From: Halocafeteria seosinensis | Taxonomy: Eukaryota; Sar; Bigyra; Bicosoecida | Reading direction: 5' to 3' | NCBI GenBank assembly: GCA_001687465.1 | Contig: LVLI01000370.1 | Coordinates: 1-55,390, forward strand | DNA: 55,390 nucleotides | In this document: one piece after another, positions 35,089-47,068 of the stretch | Layout: every line of letters starts with the position of its first letter | Numbering within the stretch: position 1 is the stretch's first letter | Made by a program: the position numbers and the translations under genes | The notes under the pieces: model-generated | The model's input: the letters and a program-made list of their open reading frames with translations, nothing else | The model's database searches: none | Told to the model about the DNA's origin: nothing

Positions 35089-37219
35089 ATGATACTTGAA
35101 AGATATCCCGAGAGGAATATGTGGAGGAATACAGTGCGACACTCTATTGGGACCTGTTTAAGCCGGCAAATACTGGCAGCATCCGATTGGAATGCATGTG
35201 TCACGGTCTCTACTGCTGTCCAAAGCCATGCTCGGTCAATTTGTAGTGGTACGACAAATGGAATCAAGTGGTCCGATGCACGCCGCACGAACTCGGTTCA
35301 GATGATAGGGAATGGCATGGAAGCTCATGTGACTGTACTTGGCACCACCGCTGGAATTCCAACACCGTTTCGAGGAAGTTCGGCGTATGTGGTTCAGTTT
35401 CAAGGCAGGAAGTGGCTCGTAGATGCCGGAGAAGGGACTTTTCTGCGATTAAGTCAAATGGAATCGCTCAGCGTGGCCGACCTCGAAGGAATCTTCATCA
35501 CCCACTTGCATGGAGACCACGTATTTGGGCTTCACAGCCTACTGGCCACGTATTTCACAATTACCAAAGCGCCCTTCGCGGAGCAATGGAACAATTTGAT
35601 GGAGGAAACACACCAGCAAGGAAGACGAGCGCGATCTAAACGGAAGCCTCTCAAGGTCTACGGGCCGAAAGGGATAAGCAATTTCATCTTCAATGGGTTC
35701 CCGTACTATACGAATCGGCAGAAGACGCGTTTTCCCTTGGTTGTAGTGGAACTACTTGCTCCTGACGAAGAACCTCCAAAGGTATGTGAATCTAGGAAAG
35801 AAGGTCATTTGTTTGGAATTGGATTCGTCCAGGTGCTCTTGCGGCCTTCAGATGAGTCCATTTGACCGGCAGGTAGTTTACCGCTATCCGGACGACGCTG
35901 ACGGCGTATCCCACCATATAGACCTGGATGAGGGCTATCGTGCCGTCGCAAGCCCTTGTCAACACACTGTCACCTGTTATGGCTACGTTTTCACGGAACC
36001 AAATCAACCAGGTAACATCGATAAGGAAAAAGTAAGAGCTGTTGGATCAGGGCTCCGGGTGTGTCATGTTTGGTTTACCCCGTTTGCATATGATGCCAGT
36101 GTCTTGAATACGGCCTGCAACCAGGTCCCAAATACCGAAGACTTAAGGAAGGGCAGTCTGTACTCTTACCTGATGGTTCGGAATTGAAGCCAGAGCTTGT
36201 AGTCGGGCCACAGAAGAAAGGGAGAAAAGTTGTGGTAATGGGAGATTCCTGGCAATCAGTATTGGCTCCTATAGCGGAGCACGCTAGGAACGCACAGGTT
36301 AGTATCACTAGTACATAACCATAAGCCACTAGGCACGTACTAGAATGTTGTGCTTCTTTGTTTCCAGCTTTTGGTGCATGAATCAACGTGTGCCAATGAC
36401 ACTGAAGGTGATCTTGCCCAGGCCAACACTACAAAGCACAGTACGCCGTACATGGTTGGAGAGTTTTTCCGGAAAACCAATGCTCAATGCCTGATACTGA
36501 CCCACTTTGGAGGGTCTGAAGCTCATGGTGCACAGCCAGGAAGGTTGGAGAGTTTGGGTTATGCAGAGGCATATATTGCCTGGTTAACGCTGACTACGTC
36601 CAACAGCGCAGCGACGTTATCCAAGAACTCAATCGTGAAGTGGCTCCGACGAGGAGAACAGTTGCGAAAGAAGTTTGAGTTTGATGAAGGGGATGTTTCG
36701 TCGAGTAAGCATCTACCTAAGACTGTTGCAAAGTCGTTCGACAATTTAATTGGCTACTTTGATAAATCGAAAGTATTACGTTCCGCAATTGCGTATGCGC
36801 GATACGCTCTGCTTTCAACTTTACCTGAACAAACCTACGGAGGTGACACCCCAGACGATAAAAAGATGGAATCAGATCACCTTTTGGAGCAGTCTCTCTA
36901 CCAAAGTATTTTTATCAGCAAGTCTCCACAGGTACTAGGTGCTTTGCATCCTACCGGCGGTATCTCCTTTTCTGACTGCGACAGCGTAGAGGGACGTGTG
37001 CAACAAGTATTCGAACTTTTCGACTTGTCTTATTCTGGTCATTCCAGTATTCCAACAAAGTCAGGTTCCATCATGAAATATTCGTATGCGTTTCCTGTAG
37101 TGAGTGATCGCACGATAATGGCCGAACTAACTTCCCGCGTACAAAAGAGCTCCGGTAAGAAAGAAGCTCTGTGCGCGCGGGATTTTATGCGAGTATATGT
37201 CCCTTCGCCAAGCAATTAA
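35089..37219 (+). CDS. tRNase Z (ELAC-type) with C-terminal extension (633 aa)
   Basis: Four exons: 35089-35781, 35873-36031, 36100-36297, 36368-37219. The metallo-beta-lactamase core shows GTTAGIPTPFRGSSAYVVQF, LVDAGEGTFLRLSQ and the zinc motif THLHGDH (residues 138-144). CLEYGLQPGPKYRRLKEGQS (restored by the third exon), VMGDSWQ, LLVHESTCAND and ILTHFGG follow. These are the ordered tRNase Z blocks, and the enzyme cuts the 3' trailer of pre-tRNAs. The first ~60 residues lack the N-terminal half-domain of the long (ELAC2) form. They look like a targeting sequence from either ATG 35089 or ATG 35119 (MWRNTVRHSIGTCLSRQ), suggesting mitochondrial or dual location. About 200 residues after the core (from ~36600) match no domain I know. 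Third-intron donor GTTAGT is weak but keeps the frame. Confidence 0.9.
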
Positions 37220-37223
37220 GCGT

Positions 37224-38809
37224 CTATTTCGGTCGAACTCCGAAAACACCTAGTCTCCTGGGGCGCTGTTGAGAGTGATGGAATATCGGAGACAAAGTCC
37301 ATTGTGGGTTGCTCAATACCCTATTTCTGGGTGTAAATGTGTTATCCTTCGATTCGACGCTATCCGCACCATCTTCATTTCTGATGTCCTCGTTTTGAGT
37401 AAAAGGGATCTCTCTTTTACGGTGTCTCTTATGCCTTATCGGAGGCAGTTCGCGTTTTTCTCTGTGGCTCTTCCAAGCCTTGCATTCTGTGAATCGAGAA
37501 GAGGTAGAGACGCTAGAGACGGTACTGCGAAGAGACGACGTTCGACTTAAAGAAGATGCTTGTGATGCAACAGAATCGTGATGACGCCTCTTTGTAGAAG
37601 GTGTCGGAGGCGTTCCCCGGAATTTGTTTCGGGTCCACGATGCCAGGCGTTTTAGACGATGCCTTTGGACGAACAGTACCAGTGCAAAAATGATGAACCC
37701 TATTATTACCGCTGGTTGCTGCATGGGAATTGAAACTTTCAACAAGCTGGCCTTGGTAGCTACAGAATGATAATGCCACGCACCTGGAGGAATCGTCTTA
37801 TTTTATCACTCTCGGAAAGCTCTTCCGCGCAAACAGATTCTTCGCACGTGGGAGGCGGTCGATGAGGTCGCTTAGCGGTGCACATATCTTCTGCAGGGGT
37901 GAGCCCCGGAATGAGCGTTGAACCTTCGGCCGCCTTCCAACCATCCTCGCACACGCATCTGCATTCCTCACTACAGACTAGAGAACCGAGGTTCCGTTGA
38001 CACTGCTCCCAGCAATCTAGGGATCCGTGTTCACCACAAGAGTCTTCCTGCCAGAGGAAACTCGAGTTGCACTATAGTAAAGAGGTATGCTCAACGTTTC
38101 CCATGGTACATACCTGTTGGTCATCGGAAGGTTGCTCCTCTTGCTCTGGCTGGGTGCACAAGCGTTCCTGCAATAGTGTCTGACGGTGCCCTTACGACGG
38201 TGGTTACAGGAGGCAGACCGATTCACGTACGTCTTCATTAAATGTTGAACCGTCGCCATATTTTTCCTGGCAGTCGACTGGTATGCAACTGAGTTCACCA
38301 CCCTTTAACTTTTCCTCTTCATCTTTGGTGCAGTCCTCGCTCAGTAGTCGATTGGCCGGCTGCGTCGGCTGGAAAACGAGCCGTAGCAATCCGTAAGACA
38401 GCTGGTTCCACTGCATTTCATGCAGTTTTGTATCGTCGAAGCGTGTATTAACCCCAGTTGGTAGAGGTATGAAAATTGTCAAAACTAGCAAGGGAAATAT
38501 TCAAGGCACTCTCCCCAATGGTTCTTGCTTTGACCACTTCAAGGTGATCTCTCGTGAGTTCTAAATAATGTGACAAGGCTTGCGTTAGCCACCAAACAAC
38601 TTGCAAAATTCCTGCCACTACTTTATTGCGTTTTCTCTGACAAATATCAATTCTGGATGACATTTACGTCGGATTCTCACGCTTCGTGCAGAACTGTGAG
38701 CGTGGTCAGCGTTGACGCCAGTCAACGCTAGGGGTGAGTCATGTAACTCCATGCTATATGTTGAAGTCTTACCAAGGAGTGCGAGAACAGTACAAGTGTT
38801 ACAATACAT
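37224..38809 (-). CDS. Cysteine-rich type I membrane protein (367 aa)
   Basis: Five exons: complement 38773-38809, 38231-38484, 38114-38167, 37785-38047, 37224-37718 (the boundary at 37784/37785 may differ by one base). Joining exons 1 and 2 across a ~288-nt intron makes a signal peptide: MYCNTCTVLALLVLTIFIPL. The ectodomain (to about residue 200) has 17-18 cysteines, with stretches such as SCGEHGSLDCWEQCQRN and CSEECRCVCEDGW, close to an EGF-like pattern. One transmembrane helix follows (AVIIGFIIFALVLFVQ). The ~145-residue cytoplasmic tail is basic and Ser-rich (SLSRTSSLRSTVSSVSTSS), with possible phosphosites. No known family recognised; it may be a surface receptor or adhesion protein. Its 3' end is 4 bp from the convergent tRNase Z stop. 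Confidence 0.75.
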
Positions 38810-39461
38810 TGTGCACTTGTGTGGTTTCAGGACAACCGTAAATAATGCTACACCGACACCATAATAGGGCCGTTGTGCGAGTGTCTCATTTGGTTCGTCC
38901 CTCATTACACCACATTAAATGTAAAACTTTCGAACCTTTTAGAGCCGACTCAGTTATGGGAGGATTTCTTGCGCTAAGGGAAAAATACAGAGATCTGTGT
39001 CATGAAAGTTGAGAACGCTGTTGGCAAGGGGATAACCTACGCAAAACAAAGGCACAAACGTGTAACTTGCATAGGCTATTAGACTCGACAGTTGCTGTAG
39101 CATCTGCTTGAAAGCACAGACAATAATCGACATCTGTACTCCACCCTGTCGCTACTAGCAGATGCACGCCGCAGTCACTTGAACAACTACTCCTAAATGA
39201 CTTACCCTCGTTCCTATAACCTCAGGCATGAATGCGGGCTTCTGCATCCAAAGAATGTACTAAACGTCGTAAGCCTATAAGACAAAGCCCTACAGGTTAG
39301 CTAAAGTTTGACTATTTAGATTGCTATTTGCACCCCGATCAGAGAGCAACACGGTTGGCAGTAGTGCGTGAGCCCCAAATTTAGGTGCATTCTTGGAACT
39401 AAACTCGGTAGTGTACTTACATACAATCAAAAAGCAAACAAATCAGCGGAGAGCATACAAG
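38810..39461. other. Gene-free spacer
   Basis: A 652-bp spacer upstream of the type I membrane protein gene and at the 3' end of the Bre1 gene. It has no coding signal on either strand. Confidence 0.45.
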
Positions 39462-42400
39462 CTAGCCGACGAAATAAATAGGTATAACGTCGATCTTGCT
39501 GAAGGTTTTCTGGCATGCTGGACACTTGCGGCTTCTGGATTGCTGGCGCTCTTCAATACATTCTTTGCTAAAACAGTGGCCACATTTGGCCAAGGCACAG
39601 CTTACAAATTTGTCCGGATGAACACTGCAAAATAGCATGCGTCGATATGTCTCTATCTGCCTCTCCTTAGCTCGAGCTTGTTTCTGCTCCTCTGTTGGAA
39701 CCATCCCAGATGCTTGCTCGCGGTATTTCTCAGCCTGCTTTTGAGCCTGCTCTAGTTGCTCTTTCGTATCCTTCAGTTTCCCTTCTAAATTCCTCTTTTC
39801 TGCCTCTAGTTTGCGCTTGCCGTTTTCAGCCTCACTCAATTTCTCAAGTGTAGAGCCCATCCTTTCCACGACACTTTCTACCCTATCTTTTACTGCTTCC
39901 AGGTCTTCATAAGTTGTGTCCTGGTTATCTTGTTCCGCCTTAAGAGTTTCAATCTCGCCTTGACAGTCTTCTAACTGCTGTTGCTGATCCTCCATTACGG
40001 ACTTCATTTCCTTAATATTTCCCTCCAACCGTTCTGAATACTCCTTCTCCTCTTCCAAGGTGTCATCTCGTGTACTCAATTGGCGTTTGGTTCGCTCAGC
40101 ATAATTTTTCCACGTTTCAATTTCTTCTTCGTAATTAGAGATGCGTTGGTCCTGCAAGATGATAACAGAATTAGAAAACATGACGAGTGTTGGCGCTAAT
40201 TGTAGATACAGAAGAGCTGGTCCGAAGGCGAGCACCTCCGCTTCACACCAAGAAGCGCTACAACGAGTTATATCGCATCGTTTCGAGAGGCCAGACGCTA
40301 CCGTTTGCTACAGCGAACGACCCCCACTACGATGCTACACAGCCGTCGTATTTAATATTCTACGTACTTTGTCCTGTAGATGCCGCAGTAGCTCTCGGTA
40401 AGAGCTGAGTAAATTTTCGTATTCGGTAGAAATAGTGTCCACAATGTCTTGATTAGTGTCTCGCTCTTTTCGCACAGTTTCGAGTTCACTCTGAAGGGAT
40501 AGATTGTGACTGTTAACTTTATCCCGCTCCGTACGGTGCTCATTCGCGGTAGTTCGCGCTTCGGACACCTTTCGTTCAGCGGTTTGGCAATCTTCACGCT
40601 GCATCATAAATACATATAGTTTCTCACCAACAGCCACAGGCTGTTTGTTTGTCTTACCATTTTTTCTAACATTTGATAAAGTTCATCCGTGTCAGAAGCA
40701 GCAGCAGTCGATCCCACACTCCGTTTCACATCTTTCTCCCTTTTACGAAGAGTTTCTATAGTTTGATCCCGTTCTTCCAACGTCTTGCTTAACTTTGCAA
40801 TCTTATTCTCCAGCTGAGCGTTATTCTCTTGAACAATCTTGCTACCTTCTGTGGAAAGCTGTTTCCAGTCCTGTTTCAGCTGAGAGATCTGTTTTTGTGC
40901 ATAGTCCAGCATCTTTTCTTTCTCTTCGAGTGTCATTTCGTATTCTTCTTTAAGCGTGACATCTTTTTCCATTTCATTGAGTTGCTCCCTCAAGTCATAG
41001 ATTTCCTCCTCGCGATCCTTAATGATAGAACGAGACTCCTCAATTTGGTTGCGAAACGACCTAGCAACCTTGTTGTAAACTTCTGTCAGCTGCTCTTGAG
41101 ACCATTTGGAATCGCTGCGAATATTCTCCAGTTGCTCCTTCAAAGCTGCTTCTGAACGCTCTGCCTGTTGGCGTCTCCTCTCATTCGCTCTGCCTTGAAC
41201 TTCCACTCGCAAAAACCAAGGGGAGTCTCGGATAATCTCTTCCTGAGTTCCTAGTGCCCTCAGTTCTTGTAGTTCACGTTCCATTTTATTCATGCTATCC
41301 ACAGCCGTTTTCGCTTCCTCCTCCTTCGCAGACAATGTGCTCTTCGTCTTTTCTAGCTCCTCTTCTCTGCGCCGTTTTTGTATAAGAACATCTCTCAGTC
41401 TTCGTTTCAGTTGGCTTCCTTCTGCTGAGGTCACATCCCAATCTTCACCGTCCAGATAGACATCATCAGCGAATGATCGCGCCGAATCACTCCTTTCCTC
41501 CAATCCGGCGGAAGAATTTCCAACCTCGGGAACGTATACTCCGGGATTATCATACTTGATCCTCTCTAAAGCCCGTTCAAGCTTTTGGCAGGTCTCCATC
41601 GACGTCTTTACTTCATCTTGGAGTGCGCAAATCTTATCGGCTAAGCGTGCTACCGTATCAACCGCTGTATCTCTTTCTGAAACAGCCCTGCGCAACCGAG
41701 TCCACAGATCATTAAAAGTGTTTTCCTCATCTATCCCTTCCGAGTTATCCGTATGCTCATCTCTGAGGTATTTCAAGGAAGCAACCAATTGCGTCAGTGC
41801 CTGATTCGTCCTGGAGACTCTCTCTTGCAAGGGTCGTTCTACCTCGCAGCTCTTTACCGGACATGCTTCGTCATCGTGTACTTCCTCCCCGCTTGCGTGT
41901 GCGTGCTGACAGTACTCTTGCCCTTTGGGATTCCATAATTTCAATGATTTCGAGCTATCATTGGCAAACACAAGGCGCTTCAGAATTTCCAAAGAGCCGG
42001 ACTCTGTTTGTTCTGTTGCTGAAAGCTGTTGGTCGGACTGATCATGAGGCTCAAGCAACTTGGTGAGAGCTTGCTGACATTCTTCGGAGACGGGTAGCTG
42101 CTTAACAGCTGAGAAGATATCGTTGTCCACCTGAATAAAATACAACTGATAACACCCAAACAGAAATAAACGATACCATCATGTGAGCACGTACCGTATC
42201 CCAAATCCGCCGTAGCACAGATTCTATGTCTCTAACCCTATCATATCTTCGCTTGTATTTGCGAAGCTGTCTTTCCATTCTTTCCGTCTTCCTCTTATAC
42301 TTGAACATTTGCGTTGCCAGCATTCGGTGTTGATGCTGCAACATGAATTGGTCTGGTTCGCCTTTGCTCCCACCAGCCTTGCTCTTCATTGGCGCCTGAG

Positions 42401-43112
42401 AGCTACTCTGGTAGCTGCTAGACGTGGTAGCTGTGGCGACAGTCGAGCCACTTGTACGCTCCTGGGGACTGCTCTCTGAGGTACTGCTTCTAGCCAAAGA
42501 GTCTGAGCTCGTACCCTCCATAGCAGTGGCAGAGTCCACGATGGAATGAACAGTACTCGACGCAGTGGTGACCTGGGTCTCGGTATTCAGGAGGATAGTT
42601 GTATTTTCGCTTGTAGACTCGGAGGAGGCCCGAGCGGGCACTTCCATGTTGACGTCCTCAGACACAGCACCGCTTCCCGCTGCCGCCTCAGCGCTTGTCT
42701 CTCCTGCTTTCCCCCGGCCCTGTAAAGCGAAACGGAATTCATGGTGTTGAGAATAAACTCAACGAAGCGGCCAAATGTACACATCCCACCCCAAAGTTTT
42801 CTCTTCGGTAGGCGGCAGAAAGGAGCGTCGGCAGAGAATGAGGTTTGGCTGACTTACATCTCCATCATTGTCCTCAATAACATTGTTATCGTCATTGTGC
42901 TGTGGTTCTTCATCGGATTCATCTCCTGTTTGCTGGGTTTTCTGCTGTTTTAGAGGAGGTTCTATGTAGCACTTGTATCCACCGGAAGGGTATGCCCTTC
43001 CTCCCGATGCTGCGCTACTGCTTTGCCCCGTAGAAGCTGTAATATAGGTCAAATACGAGGACACACGGGGCTGTCCCTCCTCCGGAGTCTTGGTATCTTC
43101 GGACGAACTCAT
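39462..43112 (-). CDS. BRE1: Bre1/RNF20-type E3 ubiquitin ligase (1057 aa)
   Basis: Five exons: complement 42858-43112, 42195-42719, 40658-42130, 40368-40598, 39462-40151, all phase 0. The N-terminal ~240 residues are Ser/Thr/Glu-rich. Then come ~700 residues of almost continuous coiled coil (heptad runs such as LERALERIKYDN, KLSKTLEERDQTIETLRKR). The C-terminal RING domain reads CSVHPDKFVSCALAKCGHCF, then SKECIEE and RKCPACQKTFSKIDVIPIYF. The C3HC4 arrangement, immediately at the C-terminus and ending I..IY[FL], is the Bre1 signature. Bre1 mono-ubiquitinates histone H2B together with Rad6 and couples transcription to H3K4 methylation. The last intron is ~216 nt, long for this region. The gene is divergent from the PCC1 gene with 299 bp between starts. 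Confidence 0.93.
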
Positions 43113-43411
43113 CCTAGACCACGCTCTTACATCATGATATTACATTGTAATACAACAGAACAAAAAAAGAGACATATGTCTTGACATTATTAATCAATTT
43201 TGCTCGATTCATACGGGCTCTCGGGGCGAAAAATGCCAGTGAATGGAAAGGCAACAATCATTTGTGAGCTTTAACACCGGCGCAGAATGCTCAGTCTTTG
43301 AGGTTCCATAACAAAAACATGGTGTATTGGCTCTACGGAACAATTCCGTCCGAGTATGCACATTCTCAATTGAGCCATAAACATAAATGATCCAGGGATG
43401 AATGGAAAAAT
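43113..43411. promoter_or_regulatory. Divergent promoter region of Bre1 and Pcc1
   Basis: A 299-bp spacer between two divergent start codons. It is AT-rich near 43135-43200. I could not assign specific elements. Confidence 0.4.
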
Positions 43412-43906
43412 ATGGAGGATAAACCGTATACAGCGTATGTTGTCAAGTACTCTCGAAGACAGAAAACATTTAGACCACATTGCGTTGTTTATTCACCTTA
43501 CAGGACAGTAAAATTGGCGTTTCGCACCAAGGAGCACGCGGAACAAGCAGCACAAGCTCTAAATGTGGACCCAGAACTTCAGGTTCGTTAGAGACATCAG
43601 CAAGATATGGCGGTATCTTTTCTAGGATCTTCGTCTACCTGTACATTGCTCTATATGTGTTTGTCTGAACGCTACAGCCAAGCAAGGTCACCCGGGACAT
43701 TATTCCCTTAGCTGATGGCAAATTGCAAATGTGAGTCCTGCCCTGGCATCGTTATCTCAGTGAGTATGTGGGGATAATCAGTTGACGTTTCAACTCTACT
43801 ACACAGATCCTTCCGAGCTACCGAGATACGAATGCTAAGATTGGCAGTCTCCTCATTATGGGACTATGCAGGCGTTATCATTCGCACCTTCCGAGAGTTT
43901 GAGTGA
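43412..43906 (+). CDS. PCC1: KEOPS/EKC complex subunit Pcc1 (84 aa)
   Basis: Four exons: 43412-43434, 43504-43582, 43678-43730, 43807-43906. The spliced protein starts MEDKPYTATVKLAFRTKEHA, continues AEQAAQALNVDPELQ, has a short middle strand segment, and ends FRATEIRMLRLAVSSLWDYA, VIIRTFREFE. The segment [FL].F.T...A..A...L.VD.EL and the C-terminal F.A.....LR..VS[SA]....[AV].....[ET]F are the Pcc1/LAGE3 family patterns. Pcc1 dimerises and binds Kae1 in the complex that makes t6A37 in ANN-reading tRNAs. It is missed by long-ORF scans because no exon exceeds 100 nt. The donor of intron 2 is GTTCGT, which also occurs in the carboxylesterase gene. The length is typical. Confidence 0.88.
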
Positions 43907-44127
43907 GTGCGGCAGACGCTCATTTTTTCCGAGATTGCCTACGACTGAAGGAAACTAAATCCAGAACCGGCCTCATCCTCCGCTTATTACTGCTGGACTC
44001 CTTCGAAAGCGGTGTAAAATGTACACTATCGCATTTCATTAAATCATCGGCAACTGTCTCTACGCCAGACGTAGGACGGCTGCTTGGGCGTTTGAGCATG
44101 TCTTTCTGGAACACACGAAGCGAGAGA

Positions 44128-45212
44128 TTAAGAGGCCTTCAAAACGAGTTTTCCCTGAGTTGTACGAACCTTGGTAGTTTGGAACTCTTCCGAAGAAATT
44201 ATGAAACCGATTCCTTCGATACCTGTCAGGACAGCGTCTTTGTCAAGATCAGGTCGTCTCCACAGTGTCGACAAGAAGTTTGCGATCGCCTTTCTCCGCT
44301 TTATCTCGTTTAGAGCCCTTTCCTCGCCTATTCTATCCAGATATTTCCCAAGAGCGTGAAAAGCATTCATGGCCGGAGCTTCAAATGCTTTCAAAGGGTC
44401 TTTTTTACCGCTATCTTCTTCTCCGGAAGTGACAAAACCGAGCGTGAAGACCTGGCGAGAGAGTATATCAATCATAAGTGGCATATCGGTCGTCTGTAGA
44501 GCTTCTTTGTGTGCCCAAGCGTTGGAAAGTATTTGGGCCAGTCCATGAGAAAACTTTTCACACTTGTCTTGCTGCTCCTCCTGTGTGGTAAAAGGAGCAA
44601 GTAGATCTAATATAATTACACGAGAGAGTGGAGGACAGTACGCACCGTCAATGAGGTCGCGTCACACTGTTCAATGTACTCCAAATAACTATCCATCAGG
44701 CGTACGCAACTGCATTTCGTACTAGATTCGGAAATCGAGATCATACATATCCAAACTTGCTGTTACCGCATGAAAGCGTACAGATTGAGTTTGCCATCTT
44801 CCAGTATATACTTTAACGCCAGTTCCTCTCCATCCCATAACGTCTGATCTTGCTCAGTTTTCGGCAGCTCTTTTTCCTGTAGATTTGCATACATCAATCA
44901 GTTGCCAATCCAGGAAAGTGTGTGGGCGACATAATGCACTTACCATGTTGGTAATTTGCGCAATTCGGGACAGAGATTCTGCCGTTTTTATCCATTGCGC
45001 AGTCAGAACGTCGCAGAATACCTGTATTTCCAAAGATTGGGGTATCCATATCAATGAGGCTGCACTATACGCTGCGTATGAAGTCATTGGAGCGTGCAAT
45101 GACGTACCAAAGAGCGCACATTTCTCCGTAAATCTTCCGTGAGCTTCTTGGATAAGTCAGCCAAGCTATCTTCGGAGGTTCTCGTGCTGTATGCAGCTGC
45201 TCGCTCGCTCAT
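44128..45212 (-). CDS. Unidentified helical protein (269 aa)
   Basis: Five exons: complement 45108-45212, 44944-45021, 44767-44876, 44646-44709, 44128-44580. The junctions are in frame throughout, which supports one real gene. The product is soluble and mostly helical with no signal or membrane segment. Visible stretches are MSERAAAYSTRTSEDSLADL, WDGEELALKYILEDGKLNLY, RLMDSYLEYIEQC, AWAHKEALQTTDMPLMIDIL and FLSTLWRRPDLDKDAVLTGI. I do not recognise the family; it could be an Armadillo- or HEAT-like adaptor. Exon 1 could also end 12 nt earlier (GTGCGC donor), still in frame. It ends 221 bp from the Pcc1 3' end (convergent). Confidence 0.7.
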
Positions 45213-46001
45213 TTTATGTTTCCTACTTCCGTTTCCACATTGATGATAGAAAGAAAAATATACTGTGCATTCCCCGGAGGAAACCAACAATCCCAACACT
45301 TTTGAAACTCATTGCATTACATTACACCATCGCGCCAAGGAACTGCAATTCAAATCCGGACGACTCAGAGAGCTGGGCCGCCAGCCAATGCTGGTACAAC
45401 TCGTAAAAGAAGGTTGCTCATCGAACTACGTGTGTGTGCCGTAAAGTCATGCATCCCGGTCTAGCCAGGAGTCCCTGTTTCTCAGAGAATGGTTTGCAAC
45501 GGTGGTTAGTTCGAATTGGAAGATTCCAGAATCTGAATTTTCACGTGAACAACTGCGTGCCAACGACTCACACACACACATATGTGGCAGATAGCCCACC
45601 GGCCGGGGAGTTGACCGCATCCTCTTAACGAGGAGCGGTATGCGCCCGTGTTAAGCAGCGACGGGCCCGCTGTGACTCTACTGGGCTGTGTAAGTCTAAA
45701 CACGGAAGAGAAAATATACTGTAGAATTCTTCAGTATTTACGAGGTTGACATGCCAAACCAACACTACTGTATATTGAAACGTGAAGATGGGTGTTAGCG
45801 TGTAAGGAATGCTTGTTACATTCTTTTCGGTAGTTGTGGTTTTCATTTCCCATCCACGTTCCAGTTCACGCTCAATAGGTGTAGAGTGTAGGTAGTTGTA
45901 GTTACTGTAGTTAGAGAGATAATGGTTTGCTACAGTCAGTTTACAGTACTTGGGTTGACCAATAAATACGGTAAAATTATTTATACTGTGGCCCCCCTGC
46001 A
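45213..46001. other. Spacer with CA run and dispersed repeat
   Basis: A 789-bp region with no credible exon. It contains the CA-rich dispersed repeat at 45568-45612, listed separately. Confidence 0.45.
45568..45612 (+). repeat. Dispersed repeat, copy 1 (partner at 53890-53933)
   Basis: A (CA)n run is followed by GCAGATAGCCCACCGGCCGG and GGAGTT. The partner has the same order: (AC)n, then GACAGATAGCCCACCGGCGG and GGAAGTT. About 40 of 45 positions match over 8.3 kb of distance on the same strand. Confidence 0.75.
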
Positions 46002-46205
46002 ATGGCACAGAAAGTGCGGCAGTTTGCTACGGGCTACGCGTATTACAACCATTTGCCAGTTACCGCAGCCCCGACGGCCGTGACTTCAGTGTCTGGAGGC
46101 CGGACTCCGGAGGGCCTCGCTGCCATGGAAGAAATATATCATACGAAATGGGGGAATCCAGTATCCCAAATTCCAAATATTTCTCGTCGGTCTTCCACCT
46201 GTTGA
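46002..46205 (+). CDS. Possible small protein gene (67 aa)
   Basis: An uninterrupted ATG-started frame, MAQKVRQFATGYAYYNHLPV..., ending TGA at 46205 (about 68 codons with stop). The composition (balanced hydrophobics, several Tyr, KWGNPVSQIP near the end) looks protein-like, and no intron is needed. It lies 126 bp upstream of the Sar1 start on the same strand, so it could also be part of the Sar1 5' leader. No family recognised. Confidence 0.35.
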   Translation: MAQKVRQFATGYAYYNHLPVTAAPTAVTSVSGGRTPEGLAAMEEIYHTKWGNPVSQIPNISRRSSTC

Positions 46206-46331
46206 AGCCCCTTGGGTTTCTTCTGGAAGTCAACGCATGAATTTGAGCTCGTACGGGAGATATTCATGCGTCGGTGTGGTCTGCAGATACATCAGTATGA
46301 CATAGGAACACAACACTACAGGTAGGAAACA

Positions 46332-47068
46332 ATGGCGGCCATCGTGGACTGGTTTTACAGCGTGTTGATCTATTTGGGCTTGTACTCGAAACGCTCCAAA
46401 ATCCTTCTTTTGGGGCTCGATAATGGCGGTAAAACAACACTATTACAAATGCTCAAGACACATAAAATGTTGCGGTTTGAACCAACGTGTGGGAAAGAGG
46501 AACTTCAGATAGGCAATGTTGTGTGCATGGTGTATGACCTAGGGGGACACGAAGCAGGTAAGCCCAAGCCCGTGCGTGGTCGTCGGGTACAACTTCACCG
46601 TTGTGTTCCATGGTCAATGTGCAGCCAACAAAGGGGTGGTACACCATTTCGCTGATGCTGATGCTGTTATATACTTAGTCGACAGTGCGGATAGAGAGAG
46701 AATCCCAGAGTCGAAGAAGGGGCTCAATGAACTTCTTTCACATCCTGCCTTGGAAACTGTCCCGTTCCTCATTTTGGGAAATAAAATTGATATCCACCGG
46801 GCATTACCTGAAGAAGAAATGCGAGCTCAGTTAGGACTTGTTCAAGCAACTGGGAAGGAAGGAGCCGCTCTTGATGGACTTCGGCCAATAGAGCTATTCA
46901 TGTGCAGCGCAGCTAAACGATTAGGATATCAACAGGGTATGTCATCTTATATACCAGACGTACGCATACGGTAAACCCAATTTTGCCATCACCGACACGT
47001 GATGTCTTCTTTTACCGGTACGGTGTGGCATGGTTGCAGGACTATCCTGGTTGACGAAGTACTTGTAG
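46332..47068 (+). CDS. SAR1: Sar1-like small GTPase (188 aa)
   Basis: Three exons: 46332-46557, 46625-46936, 47040-47068 (last exon 29 nt). The start MAAIVDWFYSVLIYLGLYSK is the amphipathic Sar1 helix. GLDNGGKTTLLQMLK is the P-loop, DLGGHEA is switch II, FLILGNKIDI the base motif, and WLTKYL the C-terminus typical of Sar1. There is no myristoylation glycine, as expected for Sar1 rather than ARF. Sar1-GTP recruits the COPII coat at ER exit sites. After the GGH the usual RRxWxxY segment is replaced by ANKGVVHHFADA, an unusual switch II. The length matches the family. The Sec7 protein upstream in the window acts on ARF, not on Sar1. Confidence 0.85.

Noticed and set aside
46002-46205. Reading the small ORF as a separate flagellar protein
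   Set aside because: No recognisable family; kept only as a low-confidence small gene.
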